Shown here piece after piece: positions 41,824 to 51,121 of a stretch of DNA of 64,000 bases (position 1 is the stretch's first letter; each line of letters begins with the position of its first letter). The position numbers and the translations under genes were made by a program. The notes under the pieces are model-generated. The model did no database searches. It had not been told where the DNA came from and worked only from the letters and a program-made list of their open reading frames with translations. Source of the stretch: Hallerella succinigenes (GTDB lineage: Bacteria; Fibrobacterota; Fibrobacteria; Fibrobacterales; Fibrobacteraceae); NCBI RefSeq assembly GCF_002797675.1, contig NZ_PGEX01000001.1, positions 682,001-746,000 of the forward strand, written 5' to 3'.

Positions 41824-43212
41824 TTATTGGACACGAATTTTGTGCATTTCCGATTTTTCACCGGAACGAATCTGCACCATATAAACGCCATTCGGGATTT
41901 TCGAAAGAGAAACCGTCGAAGTTCCTGCAGCCACATGCGTATTCCAAACTTCATGACCTGTCAAATTAAACAGCTTGACTTGTGCCGCACCCGAAACCTT
42001 CAAGTTCAACTGTTTGCCTTGCATCACGACCGCTGAAGAAAGCGCCTTCGGAGCCTTGGAAATCGAAACCGGCAAAGCTCCCGAAGCAAAGTTCGGCATG
42101 TTTCCAGAAACAAGAAGACCGTTCAAGATTTCCATCGACTTTTGGAAGTATTTCAAATTGGCATCGCTGTTCGTCGTCGAAACGGTTTCATTCCAATATT
42201 CATCGAGCTTCGACTGAAAAGCCGTGCTTGCCGAAAGGGAGGTCATTACCGTAGCCACAAAGGTATTGTTATGATCAGCGCCCATCGTACCGCTCACAGA
42301 AATCGAACCTGCCACATTCGAAGCGGACTGCGTACTTGCCCAAGTTCCCATTTTTTGTAGCAATGCCTGGGCGCGCGAATCGCTGAACCAGTACCAAGCC
42401 TGTCCCAAACGCCACGGAGTACGGGAAGCATCATAGCCGTACATGCTTTCCAAATCGGCACCACTTGCATTTGTCCAGTTGTCAAAAAGGCCGGTTGTAT
42501 GCGATGCGGAATTCGCTTCGAGAAGCGCATAGTTCGCATCCATCGCCGTCGTATTCCAAAATTCCGCACCATCCGTATCGACCGCCGCGAACAGGTAATA
42601 ATACGCCGGAGAAATATAACTCGGGTTCTTTTTGTCGTTCCAGTTGTCGCCGGGCTTATGCAAGCCGTTCGTTTCAAATTCATAAGTGCGCACATTCTGC
42701 AAAAGCGTTTTCGCTTCCGACAAGTACGTCTCATCGCCAAATTGGTAAGAAGCCATGATCAAGGCGGCCGCCACATCGACTTCCGCATCGGTCGCCGCGT
42801 ATTCGCCCCAAACCTGAGTCGGGTCCGCATTGCCGATTTTCCAGTTCATCAAACCGTTCTTGTCTTCCGCCGCCTTGTAAAGCGCCCAGAGCTTATCGAA
42901 TTCCGCCTGGTAATTCTTTTCGTTATTGCTGAAGTAAACCATCATCAGCATGCCGTAGCCAATCCCTTCCGAGAAGCACTGGTTATCACCCGGATCGGCA
43001 CGGATACAGGCGTAGTCTCCGTTTTCACGGTAAAAGGTCGTGTAGTAATAATCAAAAGCAGTCTGCAACTGGGTCGCCGCGGTCGCCTTGTCCGTCAGCG
43101 TCGCTGCATTTGCGTTCCCATAATCCAAATTCTGCGGAAACGGGAAATGGACTGTCGCATGGGAAAGTCCAACGGCGACAAGTCCAGCTACTGCAAAATG
43201 GGAAATTTTCAT
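41824..43212 (-). CDS. Exported GH8 endoglucanase-type enzyme with sorting tail
   Basis: Inverting endo-beta-glycanase of family 8, probably acting on cellulose, beta-glucan or xylan. The signal peptide ends near LSHATVH. The general-acid Glu is in CFSEGIGYGMLMM and the Asp base region is YAATDAEVDVAAAL. Other typical blocks are NWNDKKNPSYISPAYYYLF and YDASRTPWRLGQAW. The C-terminal ~75 residues (VKLFNLTGHEVWNTHV ... GVYMVQIRSG) are a sorting-type tail like that of the GH10 enzyme. Length is normal. It has its own terminator and is divergent from the next genes. The intergenic stretch 43213-43395 holds nothing recognised. Confidence 0.9.
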   Translation of the reverse strand: MKISHFAVAGLVAVGLSHATVHFPFPQNLDYGNANAATLTDKATAATQLQTAFDYYYTTFYRENGDYACIRADPGDNQCFSEGIGYGMLMMVYFSNNEKNYQAEFDKLWALYKAAEDKNGLMNWKIGNADPTQVWGEYAATDAEVDVAAALIMASYQFGDETYLSEAKTLLQNVRTYEFETNGLHKPGDNWNDKKNPSYISPAYYYLFAAVDTDGAEFWNTTAMDANYALLEANSASHTTGLFDNWTNASGADLESMYGYDASRTPWRLGQAWYWFSDSRAQALLQKMGTWASTQSASNVAGSISVSGTMGADHNNTFVATVMTSLSASTAFQSKLDEYWNETVSTTNSDANLKYFQKSMEILNGLLVSGNMPNFASGALPVSISKAPKALSSAVVMQGKQLNLKVSGAAQVKLFNLTGHEVWNTHVAAGTSTVSLSKIPNGVYMVQIRSGEKSEMHKIRVQ

Positions 43213-43395
43213 AAAACCTCTCTAGAAATAGTTTCTTTTGTAAAGTAATTCTTAAACCATAAAATCGGTTTTCTAAATCGGCGAATTCTGCATTATTTTG
43301 CGGAATCTCACACTATTTTCGGTAAAATCTTTTCGTTTCCCCTATCCAAACCTCATTTGAAAACTCTATATTTTGAAGCGATGTTGAAAGAGTGA

Positions 43396-43632
43396 ATGGA
43401 AAAACTCGTTTCAAACAAGCTTTTGTTTGAAACTGTCATGTTTTGGGCAATTTCATGTATTTGGGGCTTTGCACTTTTATCATTTGTTCGCTACGATGGA
43501 GAAGAATTTATCCAGGTCATTGTCGCCGAAAGCGACGAAAAAGCCCTTGCCCAAGTAGAAGCCTTCCGTAATTCCATTGCATCCATTTCTTCTTATCCAC
43601 TGCGCCAATCCTCCATTCTAAACCCACGGTAA
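43396..43632 (+). CDS. Small single-pass membrane protein
   Basis: Seventy-eight residues with one hydrophobic helix (FWAISCIWGFALLSFV) after a short cytoplasmic start and a soluble tail. A GAAAGAGTG sequence precedes ATG 43396. It ends 9 bp before the oxidoreductase start and so may share its transcript. No family recognised. Confidence 0.5.
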   Translation: MEKLVSNKLLFETVMFWAISCIWGFALLSFVRYDGEEFIQVIVAESDEKALAQVEAFRNSIASISSYPLRQSSILNPR

Positions 43633-43641
43633 AATTCTAAG

Positions 43642-44292
43642 ATGATTGTCACCTTACTCGGATCCACAGGACTCGTCGGCAAGGAAGTTCTCCAGTTTTT
43701 GGAAGCATCTTCCTTTGTCGAAAAAATTATTCTCCCCGTCCGCAAAATCGGAAAAGGTCCCGTCGGCGCTAAAAGCTATCCCGTCGAAATTGACTTCGAA
43801 AACTTAAAGCTCCACAAGAACATTTTTCTTGCGGATGCGGTCATCTGTTGCCTTGGAACGACCTTGAAAAAGGCGGGATCGAAAAAAGCCCGCGAGCATG
43901 TCGATTTACAGATTCCGCTCGCCGCAGCGGCAATTTCCAAGGCTCAAAAGGTGAAACATTTTTTGGTCGTCAGTGCGCAAGGGGCAAATCCCCATTCACC
44001 ATTCCACTACAACCGAACCAAAGGCCTTTTGGAAGAAGGTTTAAGCATGCTCGGATTTCCTTCTCTCACGATCGTTCGACCGTCTTTACTGCTCGGAAAA
44101 CGCTCCGAATATCGTGCAGCGGAAAATTTCTTGCAAAAGATTTCCGAGAAGCATCTGCACTTCTTCCCGGAATTTTGGAGACCGGTCCACGCCAAAGCGG
44201 TAGCTGCAACCCTCATCGCTTCGCTCGAATATCCGCCGACCGGAAAGCACGTCATCTTCAACCGCACCATTGCACGGAGCGACGCTTTTTAA
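43642..44292 (+). CDS. NAD(P)-binding atypical SDR (HTATIP2/YwnB-like)
   Basis: A 216-residue Rossmann protein starting MIVTLLGSTGLVGKEVL, with the atypical SDR glycine motif. AVICCLGTTLKKAGSK and VSAQGANPHSPFHYNRTKG (Tyr-xxx-Lys) match the HTATIP2/TIP30-like group of small oxidoreductases. VRPSLLLGKR is also typical. Function unknown, possibly a redox or stress enzyme. It converges with the outer-membrane gene on the other strand, with a 10-bp gap. Confidence 0.78.
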   Translation: MIVTLLGSTGLVGKEVLQFLEASSFVEKIILPVRKIGKGPVGAKSYPVEIDFENLKLHKNIFLADAVICCLGTTLKKAGSKKAREHVDLQIPLAAAAISKAQKVKHFLVVSAQGANPHSPFHYNRTKGLLEEGLSMLGFPSLTIVRPSLLLGKRSEYRAAENFLQKISEKHLHFFPEFWRPVHAKAVAATLIASLEYPPTGKHVIFNRTIARSDAF

Positions 44293-44302
44293 CTTTTCAG
44301 TT

Positions 44303-46033
44303 TTAGAATTTCTTCAGGATATTGCACCAAAAACGCGTTCTGTCAAATCCGCCATTCGGGACAAGAACTCGCGTTTCTCCAATTGCGTGCAGAATCGTTC
44401 CCGTTAAAGTAATGCCGTATTCTGGAAAGTTCTGGGATAAAGAAGCGTCCCAGTACCAGCCTCCCTTTACCACATAAGGAACTTCCGTTCGCAGGTTCCA
44501 CCGAGCGTCGGAGCGGTAACCCCAAGTGTGTTTCACCTGGAAATGATCCCAGAGGTTCCAATTTGCCCCAATCGTAAGCCATTCTTCAACCGGATTTACT
44601 TCAAAGCGTTCTTCATCGCCGTCAATCCGTTCAAAGCCTGCACGTGCCGAAAGGGTAAACATTTTCTTATAGTAAAAAGCCGCTTCCGCTTCGCCAGAAA
44701 TCGCCTTAATCCAAGAATCGATACGACCCACATCGCCAGTGCGGTAAGAGAATCTCTGTTTTCCGTAATACGTATTCGCCGAATCTACAGAAAATGATTC
44801 CACATCAAACGTTTCTGCACCTTTTTCAAACCAGCCAGAGAAATTCATGCCGAGGCCAAAATATTCAAATCGATTTCTCAAATCGAGATAGGCTCTATGC
44901 AACTGCATCACGCCATCGACGCGCAAATGAATCGTATCCGAGTTAAAATATTCGTAATCATCGCTCAAAGGATTCAACGTGGAAGCCACGTGATTCTTGA
45001 AACCGATATTCGTCTGCACACTAGCAAACTCCGGAAATTCCAAGTTCACACTATCCTTGCTCGCGAATTCACGACCGCTCGTTCCGACATAGCCTGCAAG
45101 GCTCAATCGATCCGTGGGGCGCAAAGAATATTCGAGATACGGGAATACGACGTAATCCTCCTTCAATTCTACAGGCATTGCCCCACTATCATCCACCGCG
45201 CGGAAAGCGACTCCCAAGCCTAAATTCCAAAGCTTTTTCTTTTGCGCAATAGTATCTTCACCGAGCTTGATCGAGCCGTTTACCTCTTTGCGGTTTCCCA
45301 TCTGTTCGCCAGCAAGAATCGTATATTCCGCATTTTCAAAAACCATATTCGCATGCACATACTTGGAATCAAAACGCGCTTCCGCTCTCGGCTTGTATTC
45401 CACCGGAAGCCAACGACCGCTTTCCGCAAAAATCCACAGGTATTCATGCCCAGCAAGGAGCGATACGTCAAACGACCCCACCGAATAGCCAACGCCCGCA
45501 TAAGCGGTACTCTGGTAAGGCAGGTTTTCGCCAAAAATGGAGTAATCCACCCGTTTCACCATCTTTCTTCGAACTTTCCCATTCGAACTCGAATAATGGT
45601 CTACCTGAAAATAACGAGCCGTTGTCCAAATTCCGCTATAAGACTTCGAGCGGAATCCCGCTTCGAGCATCGGCGTTCCGTTAATGCAACAGGATCCCCA
45701 ACCGCCATAACGCGGGTCCTGGTACATCATGTCGCCCGTTTCGTTTCCGACCGACATCCAAACACTTGGTTCACGCGGCGTCCACGAGGGTATCCCTGAA
45801 ACACGGTTGTACAAAAGACGGTCTCGCACCTTCGTCGGGCTCCATTCTTCGCTTTCGGAATGAATGCCGCCCATTTGCGAACTGCGGTCATAAACAAAGG
45901 TTGGCGAGGCGGTCAAGAAGGTTCCGTCATAACGCGTATCCTGCATGCCTTCGGTTTCGGGTGCGACATCTGCAAAAGCGGAAACCACCGTCAGAGTGCC
46001 GAGCATCATCCAAAATTTCATTTGCTTGATCAT
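44303..46033 (-). CDS. Outer-membrane beta-barrel protein, Fibrobacter type
   Basis: A 576-residue exported protein. ATG 46033 has TAGGAG six bases upstream; the signal peptide ends at SAFADV. The mature part alternates short polar and aromatic strands throughout, ends in aromatic-rich strands (FWCNILKKF), and has a Gly/Trp-rich loop with two adjacent Cys (GGWGSCCINGTP). I recognise no named family. It is probably a porin-like or surface barrel. It follows another barrel gene by 9 bp and is the last gene of the fmt-rsmB transcription unit. Confidence 0.65.
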   Translation of the reverse strand: MIKQMKFWMMLGTLTVVSAFADVAPETEGMQDTRYDGTFLTASPTFVYDRSSQMGGIHSESEEWSPTKVRDRLLYNRVSGIPSWTPREPSVWMSVGNETGDMMYQDPRYGGWGSCCINGTPMLEAGFRSKSYSGIWTTARYFQVDHYSSSNGKVRRKMVKRVDYSIFGENLPYQSTAYAGVGYSVGSFDVSLLAGHEYLWIFAESGRWLPVEYKPRAEARFDSKYVHANMVFENAEYTILAGEQMGNRKEVNGSIKLGEDTIAQKKKLWNLGLGVAFRAVDDSGAMPVELKEDYVVFPYLEYSLRPTDRLSLAGYVGTSGREFASKDSVNLEFPEFASVQTNIGFKNHVASTLNPLSDDYEYFNSDTIHLRVDGVMQLHRAYLDLRNRFEYFGLGMNFSGWFEKGAETFDVESFSVDSANTYYGKQRFSYRTGDVGRIDSWIKAISGEAEAAFYYKKMFTLSARAGFERIDGDEERFEVNPVEEWLTIGANWNLWDHFQVKHTWGYRSDARWNLRTEVPYVVKGGWYWDASLSQNFPEYGITLTGTILHAIGETRVLVPNGGFDRTRFWCNILKKF

Positions 46034-46042
46034 GCGAGTCTC

Positions 46043-46606
46043 CTACCAAAGATTCCGTTGCAGATAAAATCCAAACCACGCAGTTTCCGAATTTTCAGGC
46101 GCCGTCCAGATCGTTTCAAAATAAATCTTCGCACCCGCACGCCAGGCATCCCAAGTCACGATTGGCAAATTCAAACGAGCATAGAATCCAAATTCCGATT
46201 CATTATCCGCAAGCGACGAATTCGCCACATCTCCGTTTTCATCATCGGCACGCATCCACACACAGCTAAAGCCTGCGCCCAAAGCCACCGGTTTCACGAA
46301 CGGCAACGGATAATCCAAGCCAACACGTCCGCTGAACTGATGAATGCCTACATAGTCTACATCGCCCTTCGTCGTCAAATACGAATAACCGAATTGTACA
46401 ACGCCGATCCATTTGCGAAAATACGTGTAATCCAATTCTAAAAGACCGTAATAGGAATCGTCCAAATTCCGATTGGCGTCATCCAGCAAATGCAAGGCGC
46501 CTCCTTCGATAGCAAGCGTGGCATGGTCAAATTCGACACTCGTCGAATCTTCTCCAGCCCAAAGCGTTGCCAAAGCAAACATCACAGTGATGAGAATTTT
46601 TTTCAT
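46043..46606 (-). CDS. Small outer-membrane beta-barrel protein
   Basis: A 187-residue protein with a signal peptide (MKKILITVMFALATLWAG) and about eight amphipathic strands, ending in WFGFYLQRNLW. A terminal aromatic strand of this kind is recognised by the Bam machinery. Its ATG overlaps the rsmB stop by 4 bp (46603-46606), so it is translationally coupled to an rRNA methyltransferase gene. Function unknown. Confidence 0.65.
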   Translation of the reverse strand: MKKILITVMFALATLWAGEDSTSVEFDHATLAIEGGALHLLDDANRNLDDSYYGLLELDYTYFRKWIGVVQFGYSYLTTKGDVDYVGIHQFSGRVGLDYPLPFVKPVALGAGFSCVWMRADDENGDVANSSLADNESEFGFYARLNLPIVTWDAWRAGAKIYFETIWTAPENSETAWFGFYLQRNLW

Positions 46607-47850
46607 GATTTTCTCCGAAGGGATGCTGCAAAGAAGTGATCGAGTCCAAAGGCATTCTGGCCGATGCGAATCTCTTCTTTCTTTTCGAAATCGGGATGCT
46701 TTTCTAGGAACTTCTGCACAACCTTATCGGTCTCGGCACGGTCCGGGCTACAGGTAGCGTAAACGAGTTCGCCACCCTTTTTCACCGCCGCACTCGAAGC
46801 TTCCAAGATTTCAAACTGGAGCTTCGGCAGTTCCTTCAAATCGTTTTGCGTCAAACGATACTTGACTTCTGGACGGCGGGAAAGAACGCCCAGGTTGCTG
46901 CACGGGACGTCGAGCAACACTCTATCAAACTTGTCCACAAATTCACACTTTGTCGCATCGACCGTCTGCACTTCTACATGGGAAATCTTCAATCGTTTCG
47001 CCAGATCCACCATCGGGCGTAAACGTTCTTCTGAAACATCCGAAGCTAAAATCTTCGCCGTCGGATTGTCTTCGGCAAGAAGCGCAGACTTTCCGCCCGG
47101 AGCCGCACAAGCATCCCAGACGGTCATATTTTCTTCCACGTTCAACAGGCGCGCGACTTCGTAAGCCGCCGGATTCTGCACAGAGAAGAGCCCTTTTTCA
47201 AAGAAATCGCTTTTCAAAAGTTCAACCAGGTGCGGTTCATTCGCGCCTTCGATGACTTCCAAATAACGGTCCTTGTAAATGCGGCCCGAAAGCATCAACT
47301 TTTCTTTCAGCTCCGATGCCGAAATCCTGCACGTGTTTACGCGAATCCACTGGCTCGGACGTTCGACCGTTTCCTTTGCAAATTCTTCTGCATGGGCAGA
47401 TCCGTAGCCGTCGAGCAGCCGACGGACAATCCATTCCGGAAGGGAATATTCAATGCTGATTCGTTGCACGTTCTGCGCCGGAAGTGTAGGTAAGCCCTCT
47501 CGTTCGAGACCGCGCAACACACCATTCACAAGCTTCACAGAACCTTCGCCCAGGCTTGCACGCCGAGCAAGCTCCGCACTCGAATCCACCGCAGCATGGC
47601 TCGGCACATTCATAAAGAAGATCTGGTAAATGCCCATCTCCAGAACGCACTGTACTTCCACGCTCGGCATCCGATGGACATTCTTTTTGATTGCATGCTG
47701 CAGGCGCAAATGGCGTCTGCACACGCCCAAGGCGAGTTCTTTCGCAAACGGCGAAAGAGCATGCTCCCGCAACATGGTTCCGTTCTTGATCCAATCGATC
47801 AGAGCATAAAGCGCCGAAAGGCGTTCCTTTAAGCCATCGTCTTGAAGCAC
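46603..47850 (-). CDS. rsmB: 16S rRNA (cytosine-C5) methyltransferase RsmB
   Basis: Methylates C967 of 16S rRNA in characterised homologues. 415 residues. An N-terminal NusB-like helical domain (residues ~1-135) precedes the SAM-dependent domain: motif I WDACAAPGGKSALLA, the catalytic-side DVPCSNLGVLSRRPEVKYR and the second Cys in LVYATCSPDRAE. It overlaps the fmt gene by 22 bp, a common bacterial gene order. Intact. Confidence 0.92.
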   Translation of the reverse strand: MLQDDGLKERLSALYALIDWIKNGTMLREHALSPFAKELALGVCRRHLRLQHAIKKNVHRMPSVEVQCVLEMGIYQIFFMNVPSHAAVDSSAELARRASLGEGSVKLVNGVLRGLEREGLPTLPAQNVQRISIEYSLPEWIVRRLLDGYGSAHAEEFAKETVERPSQWIRVNTCRISASELKEKLMLSGRIYKDRYLEVIEGANEPHLVELLKSDFFEKGLFSVQNPAAYEVARLLNVEENMTVWDACAAPGGKSALLAEDNPTAKILASDVSEERLRPMVDLAKRLKISHVEVQTVDATKCEFVDKFDRVLLDVPCSNLGVLSRRPEVKYRLTQNDLKELPKLQFEILEASSAAVKKGGELVYATCSPDRAETDKVVQKFLEKHPDFEKKEEIRIGQNAFGLDHFFAASLRRKS

Positions 47851-48767
47851 AGGTTATCCTTATCCTTCTTTTGAATTCCGCGAAGGAAGTCCGCTGCCGG
47901 CATTGCGCGCTTTCCTTCAAGCTGAATTTCTGTCACTTCGAGCACCCCGTTCGAGGTTCCCACATAGAGCTTTTCTTTGTCGCCGCGGGCTTCGCCCGGA
48001 TTTAGCCAGGTGCTGTGATGCGGAATCGTTTTGCGGAAGTAAACAGTCTTTCCGTTGAACGAACAGAATCCACCCGGCCACGGATAAAAGGCGCGGATGC
48101 GGTTGTGAATTTCGAGAGCCGACATATTAAAGTCGATTTTGCCGTCGTCCTTTTTGAGCTTCGGTGCGGGAGACGCTTTTTCGTGTTCCTGCGGCGAAAG
48201 CTCTTCGATATTGCCGTATGCAATACGGTCAAGAGCCTTGTCCAAAGCTTCCGAACCCGGTTCCACCATCTTGTTCAGCACATCTTCCGAAGTGTCAAAA
48301 AGATCAATCGAGAATTCACGCTGTTCAAGAAGCGGACCGTGATCCATTTTTTCATCGAGCAAGAAAACACTCACGCCGGTCTTTTCGTCACCCTTCGCAA
48401 TCGCCCACTGTACAGGTGCCGCGCCACGGTATTTCGGAAGCAGGCTACCATGCACATTCACCGCACCGAACTTGGAGCATCCTAGCACTCGTTTTGGCAA
48501 AATGGAAAAAGCGACGACCACAAAAAGATCCGCCTTATAACGTTCTAAATCCAGCGCAAAAGATTCTTCCTTCACCGAAACCGGCTGCAAAACAGGAAGT
48601 CCGAGTTCCAAAGCCTTATTCTTTACAGGAGGAGCCGTCAAAACACGGCCACGTCCCACCGGGCGATCGGGTTGCGTCACCACAGCCACCAATTCATGCG
48701 GACCTTTACTCAAATGATCCAAAAAATGCGCCGCGAAATCCGGCGTACCCATAAAAACAATTCTCAT
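47829..48767 (-). CDS. fmt: Methionyl-tRNA formyltransferase
   Basis: Formylates initiator Met-tRNA. The start MRIVFMGTPDFAAHF at 48767 is the family start, although no strong ribosome site is visible. Key blocks: QPDRPVGRGR, the folate-binding/catalytic SLLPKYRGAAPVQWAI (Asn-His pair in NVHGSLLP), and a C-terminal OB-like domain (IRAFYPWPGGFCSFNG). 312 residues, normal. It precedes and overlaps rsmB. Confidence 0.93.
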   Translation of the reverse strand: MRIVFMGTPDFAAHFLDHLSKGPHELVAVVTQPDRPVGRGRVLTAPPVKNKALELGLPVLQPVSVKEESFALDLERYKADLFVVVAFSILPKRVLGCSKFGAVNVHGSLLPKYRGAAPVQWAIAKGDEKTGVSVFLLDEKMDHGPLLEQREFSIDLFDTSEDVLNKMVEPGSEALDKALDRIAYGNIEELSPQEHEKASPAPKLKKDDGKIDFNMSALEIHNRIRAFYPWPGGFCSFNGKTVYFRKTIPHHSTWLNPGEARGDKEKLYVGTSNGVLEVTEIQLEGKRAMPAADFLRGIQKKDKDNLCFKTMA

Positions 48768-48785
48768 GATCGTAAAAATAGAAAA

Positions 48786-48809
48786 CCGTCCCAACAAATT
48801 TCGGAACGG
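48786..48809 (-). terminator. Terminator of the M18 aminopeptidase gene
   Basis: CCGTCCC and GGAACGG form an imperfect stem. On the minus strand it is followed by TTTTCTATTTTTA. It lies between the aminopeptidase stop and the fmt start. Confidence 0.6.
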
Positions 48810-48828
48810 CTTTACGGAAGAGCTTCGA

Positions 48829-50073
48829 TTACGCCTTGTAAAAAGCGCTCATCAATTTGCGCATTCCATCATGATCGGCGATGGCGCTCATTTCACGAAT
48901 GCTGTGCATCGAAAGAATCGCTTCGCCCAAATCGACCGTCGGAATTCCGAGTTCCGCAGAAAGGTGCGGTCCCACGGTACTGCCGCACGGCATGTCGTTA
49001 CGGCTCACAAAAATCTGTAACGGAATCTGATTTTGCTGGCAGAGCATTTTCACCACCGCATTAGACTCGGCTTCGCTCGCATAACGTTTTTTCGCATTCG
49101 TCTTCAGCACAATTCCCTTGCCGAGAATCGGGGAATGATTCGGTTCCATCTTTTCCACGTAAGCGGGATGCGTCGCATGGGCCACATCCAACGAAAGCAG
49201 AATCGAATCGGAAAGTTTTCCCAAAAATTCCCCATGAGAAATTCCACCGCTTGCCGCCACCCGTTCAAGCATCGCTTCCGCAAAATTTCCAGCCGCACCG
49301 GTGCGCGTTTCCGAACCGATCTCCTCATTGTCAAAGAAGAGCGCTCCTCGCACCTGTTCCGAAGCATCCGTCTGCGAAACGAGCCCGTCAAAAATCGCTT
49401 CACAAGAAAGCAAATTGTCCAAGCGGCCCGAGTAAATCCATTCCTTTGAAAGACCTCCAAGAGCAGCGGGCTGTGCGTCAAAAAATTGCAGTTCAAAATC
49501 GATAACCTTTGCACCGATTTCTTCTTCAAGGCTCGTCACAAACAATTTAGAAGCGGAACCGCTCAAGCAGGCGTTCAAATGGTTCTGCGGATTCACCTGG
49601 AATCCGGTCTCATTCACACCGCGATTCAAATGAATCGCGAGTTCCGGCACGCGGCAAAGCGCACTCATCCGCACAAGCTTCTTTTCAAGCTTGTCCCGAT
49701 TTTGCACCATGGCAATGCCTGCAATTCCCAAATCCCGATCGAACCAGGTATTGATCAAAGCGCCGCCGTAAACTTCCGGATGAATCAAATGAAATCCCGC
49801 TACATTTTTATCGGGATTCGGCGTAATTTTTAAGGCGGGAAAATCCGTATGCGCCGACGTCAATCGAAAACGCGTTTTCGCCGTCCACTTACACGGCGTG
49901 CGGAACGCAAAAATCGCCGCACCGCGCCGCACAAAATAAGCACTGTTCAAAGCAAGCTCCCACGGCTCGGCTTCCAAAAGTTCTACAAATCCCTGCAATT
50001 GCAGTTGCTTTGCCAAATTTGCCGCCGCGTGCCAAGGCGTTACAGAATCGTTCAAATAATTCAACAGATCCAT
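48829..50073 (-). CDS. M18-family (aspartyl) aminopeptidase
   Basis: Dinuclear zinc aminopeptidase of 414 residues that releases N-terminal residues from peptides in the cytoplasm. Metal-binding and catalytic blocks: TSAHTDFPALKI (first His-x-Asp), FFDNEEIGSETRTGA (Glu-Glu), SLDVAHATHPAY (Asp), MPCGSTVGPHLSAELG and the C-terminal SMHSIREMSAIAD (His). All ligands appear present. It stands alone with its own terminator, divergent from birA. Confidence 0.9.
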   Translation of the reverse strand: MDLLNYLNDSVTPWHAAANLAKQLQLQGFVELLEAEPWELALNSAYFVRRGAAIFAFRTPCKWTAKTRFRLTSAHTDFPALKITPNPDKNVAGFHLIHPEVYGGALINTWFDRDLGIAGIAMVQNRDKLEKKLVRMSALCRVPELAIHLNRGVNETGFQVNPQNHLNACLSGSASKLFVTSLEEEIGAKVIDFELQFFDAQPAALGGLSKEWIYSGRLDNLLSCEAIFDGLVSQTDASEQVRGALFFDNEEIGSETRTGAAGNFAEAMLERVAASGGISHGEFLGKLSDSILLSLDVAHATHPAYVEKMEPNHSPILGKGIVLKTNAKKRYASEAESNAVVKMLCQQNQIPLQIFVSRNDMPCGSTVGPHLSAELGIPTVDLGEAILSMHSIREMSAIADHDGMRKLMSAFYKA

Positions 50074-50126
50074 GAATCTTCCTTTCTTGCTGATTTCTCT
50101 TTGAAATTAAAATTATTATTGTGCCT

Positions 50127-50909
50127 ATGAATGATATTTTTTGCGTAGAACGTCCTTTCTCCGAATGGGAAATTCACGGTTTTGCAAACCGAAAAGCCCA
50201 TCTCTACTCCAAACTGACAAGCACTCACCGCTACAGCAAGGAAAACATTTCGGAATTCGACGTTGGCGATGTACTTGTAGCCGACGCGCAGTCAAGCGGA
50301 CGCGGCAGGCACGAACGCACCTGGCTTTCGCCGGAAGAGAAAAATCTCTACTTCAATATTCTCTTCTCGCTTGAAGGCTTTTTGCCCCTGCAGTATCCGC
50401 AGCTGATGCAGATCACCGCCATTTCTCTCGCCCAGTTTTTTAGGGCGATCGGAGTGAACGCCAGCGTCAAATGGCCAAACGACATCCTTTGCGAAAAGAA
50501 AAAATTCTGTGGAATGATTTCCGAAATCCTTGTGAAAGACGGCAAAAAAATTTTGACGATAGGCATCGGAATCGACGTAAATGCAACAGCAGAAGATCTA
50601 GAAGAAATCGAACGTCCCGTGACAAGCCTTCGACTGATTTTGGGCAAGGCTCTAAACCGCGAAATTTTACTGCAAAAAATTCTTCAAAAGCTTGAAGAAT
50701 CAATTGAAATCACCCGTGTACAAGGCATCGCGCCGTGGATTGCGGAATGGCGTAAAATGGACCAGTTCATCGGGCATTCCGCAAGAATAGTCGAAGGGAA
50801 AGAAGTCGTCGAAGGGACTATCCTCGACATCAACGAAGACGGGAGTCTTCTCTTTCGCAAAAACGATGGTTCTATCGTCAGCCGTTACACGGGCGACCTA
50901 GAAATTTAA
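50127..50909 (+). CDS. birA: Biotin-[acetyl-CoA-carboxylase] ligase (class I, no HTH)
   Basis: Attaches biotin to the carboxylase carrier protein. ATG 50127 (MNDIFCVERPFSEWE) is preferred; GTG 50121 is in frame, and neither has a clear ribosome site. Catalytic loop GRGRHERTWLSPEEKN, KWPNDILCEKKKFCGM, GIGIDVNAT, and a C-terminal SH3-like domain (GTILDINEDGSLLFR). There is no N-terminal helix-turn-helix, so it cannot act as the bio-operon repressor. Confidence 0.88.
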   Translation: MNDIFCVERPFSEWEIHGFANRKAHLYSKLTSTHRYSKENISEFDVGDVLVADAQSSGRGRHERTWLSPEEKNLYFNILFSLEGFLPLQYPQLMQITAISLAQFFRAIGVNASVKWPNDILCEKKKFCGMISEILVKDGKKILTIGIGIDVNATAEDLEEIERPVTSLRLILGKALNREILLQKILQKLEESIEITRVQGIAPWIAEWRKMDQFIGHSARIVEGKEVVEGTILDINEDGSLLFRKNDGSIVSRYTGDLEI

Positions 50910-50923
50910 GCGAGCCTGCCACC

Positions 50924-51121
50924 TTAACGGTCCTGCTTATTCTTAAAATAAAAGTTCCCGGCGAGTGCAAGCGCAAGCAGAACAATAAAAACGTTCAGCG
51001 CCTTATTCGCCGATTCTTCCGGAATAAAACCGAACTCAATTCCCAGCACATCGATCAGGGAGAGAAGAGCGATCCAAATCGCCGTGCGCTGGCAAACTTT
51101 GCGCTTATCATCGTAACGCAT
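50924..51121 (-). CDS. Small two-helix membrane protein
   Basis: About 65 residues (MRYDDKRKVCQRTAIW start) with two hydrophobic segments (AIWIALLSLIDVLGI and ALNVFIVLLALALAGNF) and a basic end. It overlaps the ubiA gene by about 14 bp and so is read from the same transcript as the menaquinone genes. No family recognised; it may be an accessory membrane factor. Confidence 0.55.
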   Translation of the reverse strand: MRYDDKRKVCQRTAIWIALLSLIDVLGIEFGFIPEESANKALNVFIVLLALALAGNFYFKNKQDR

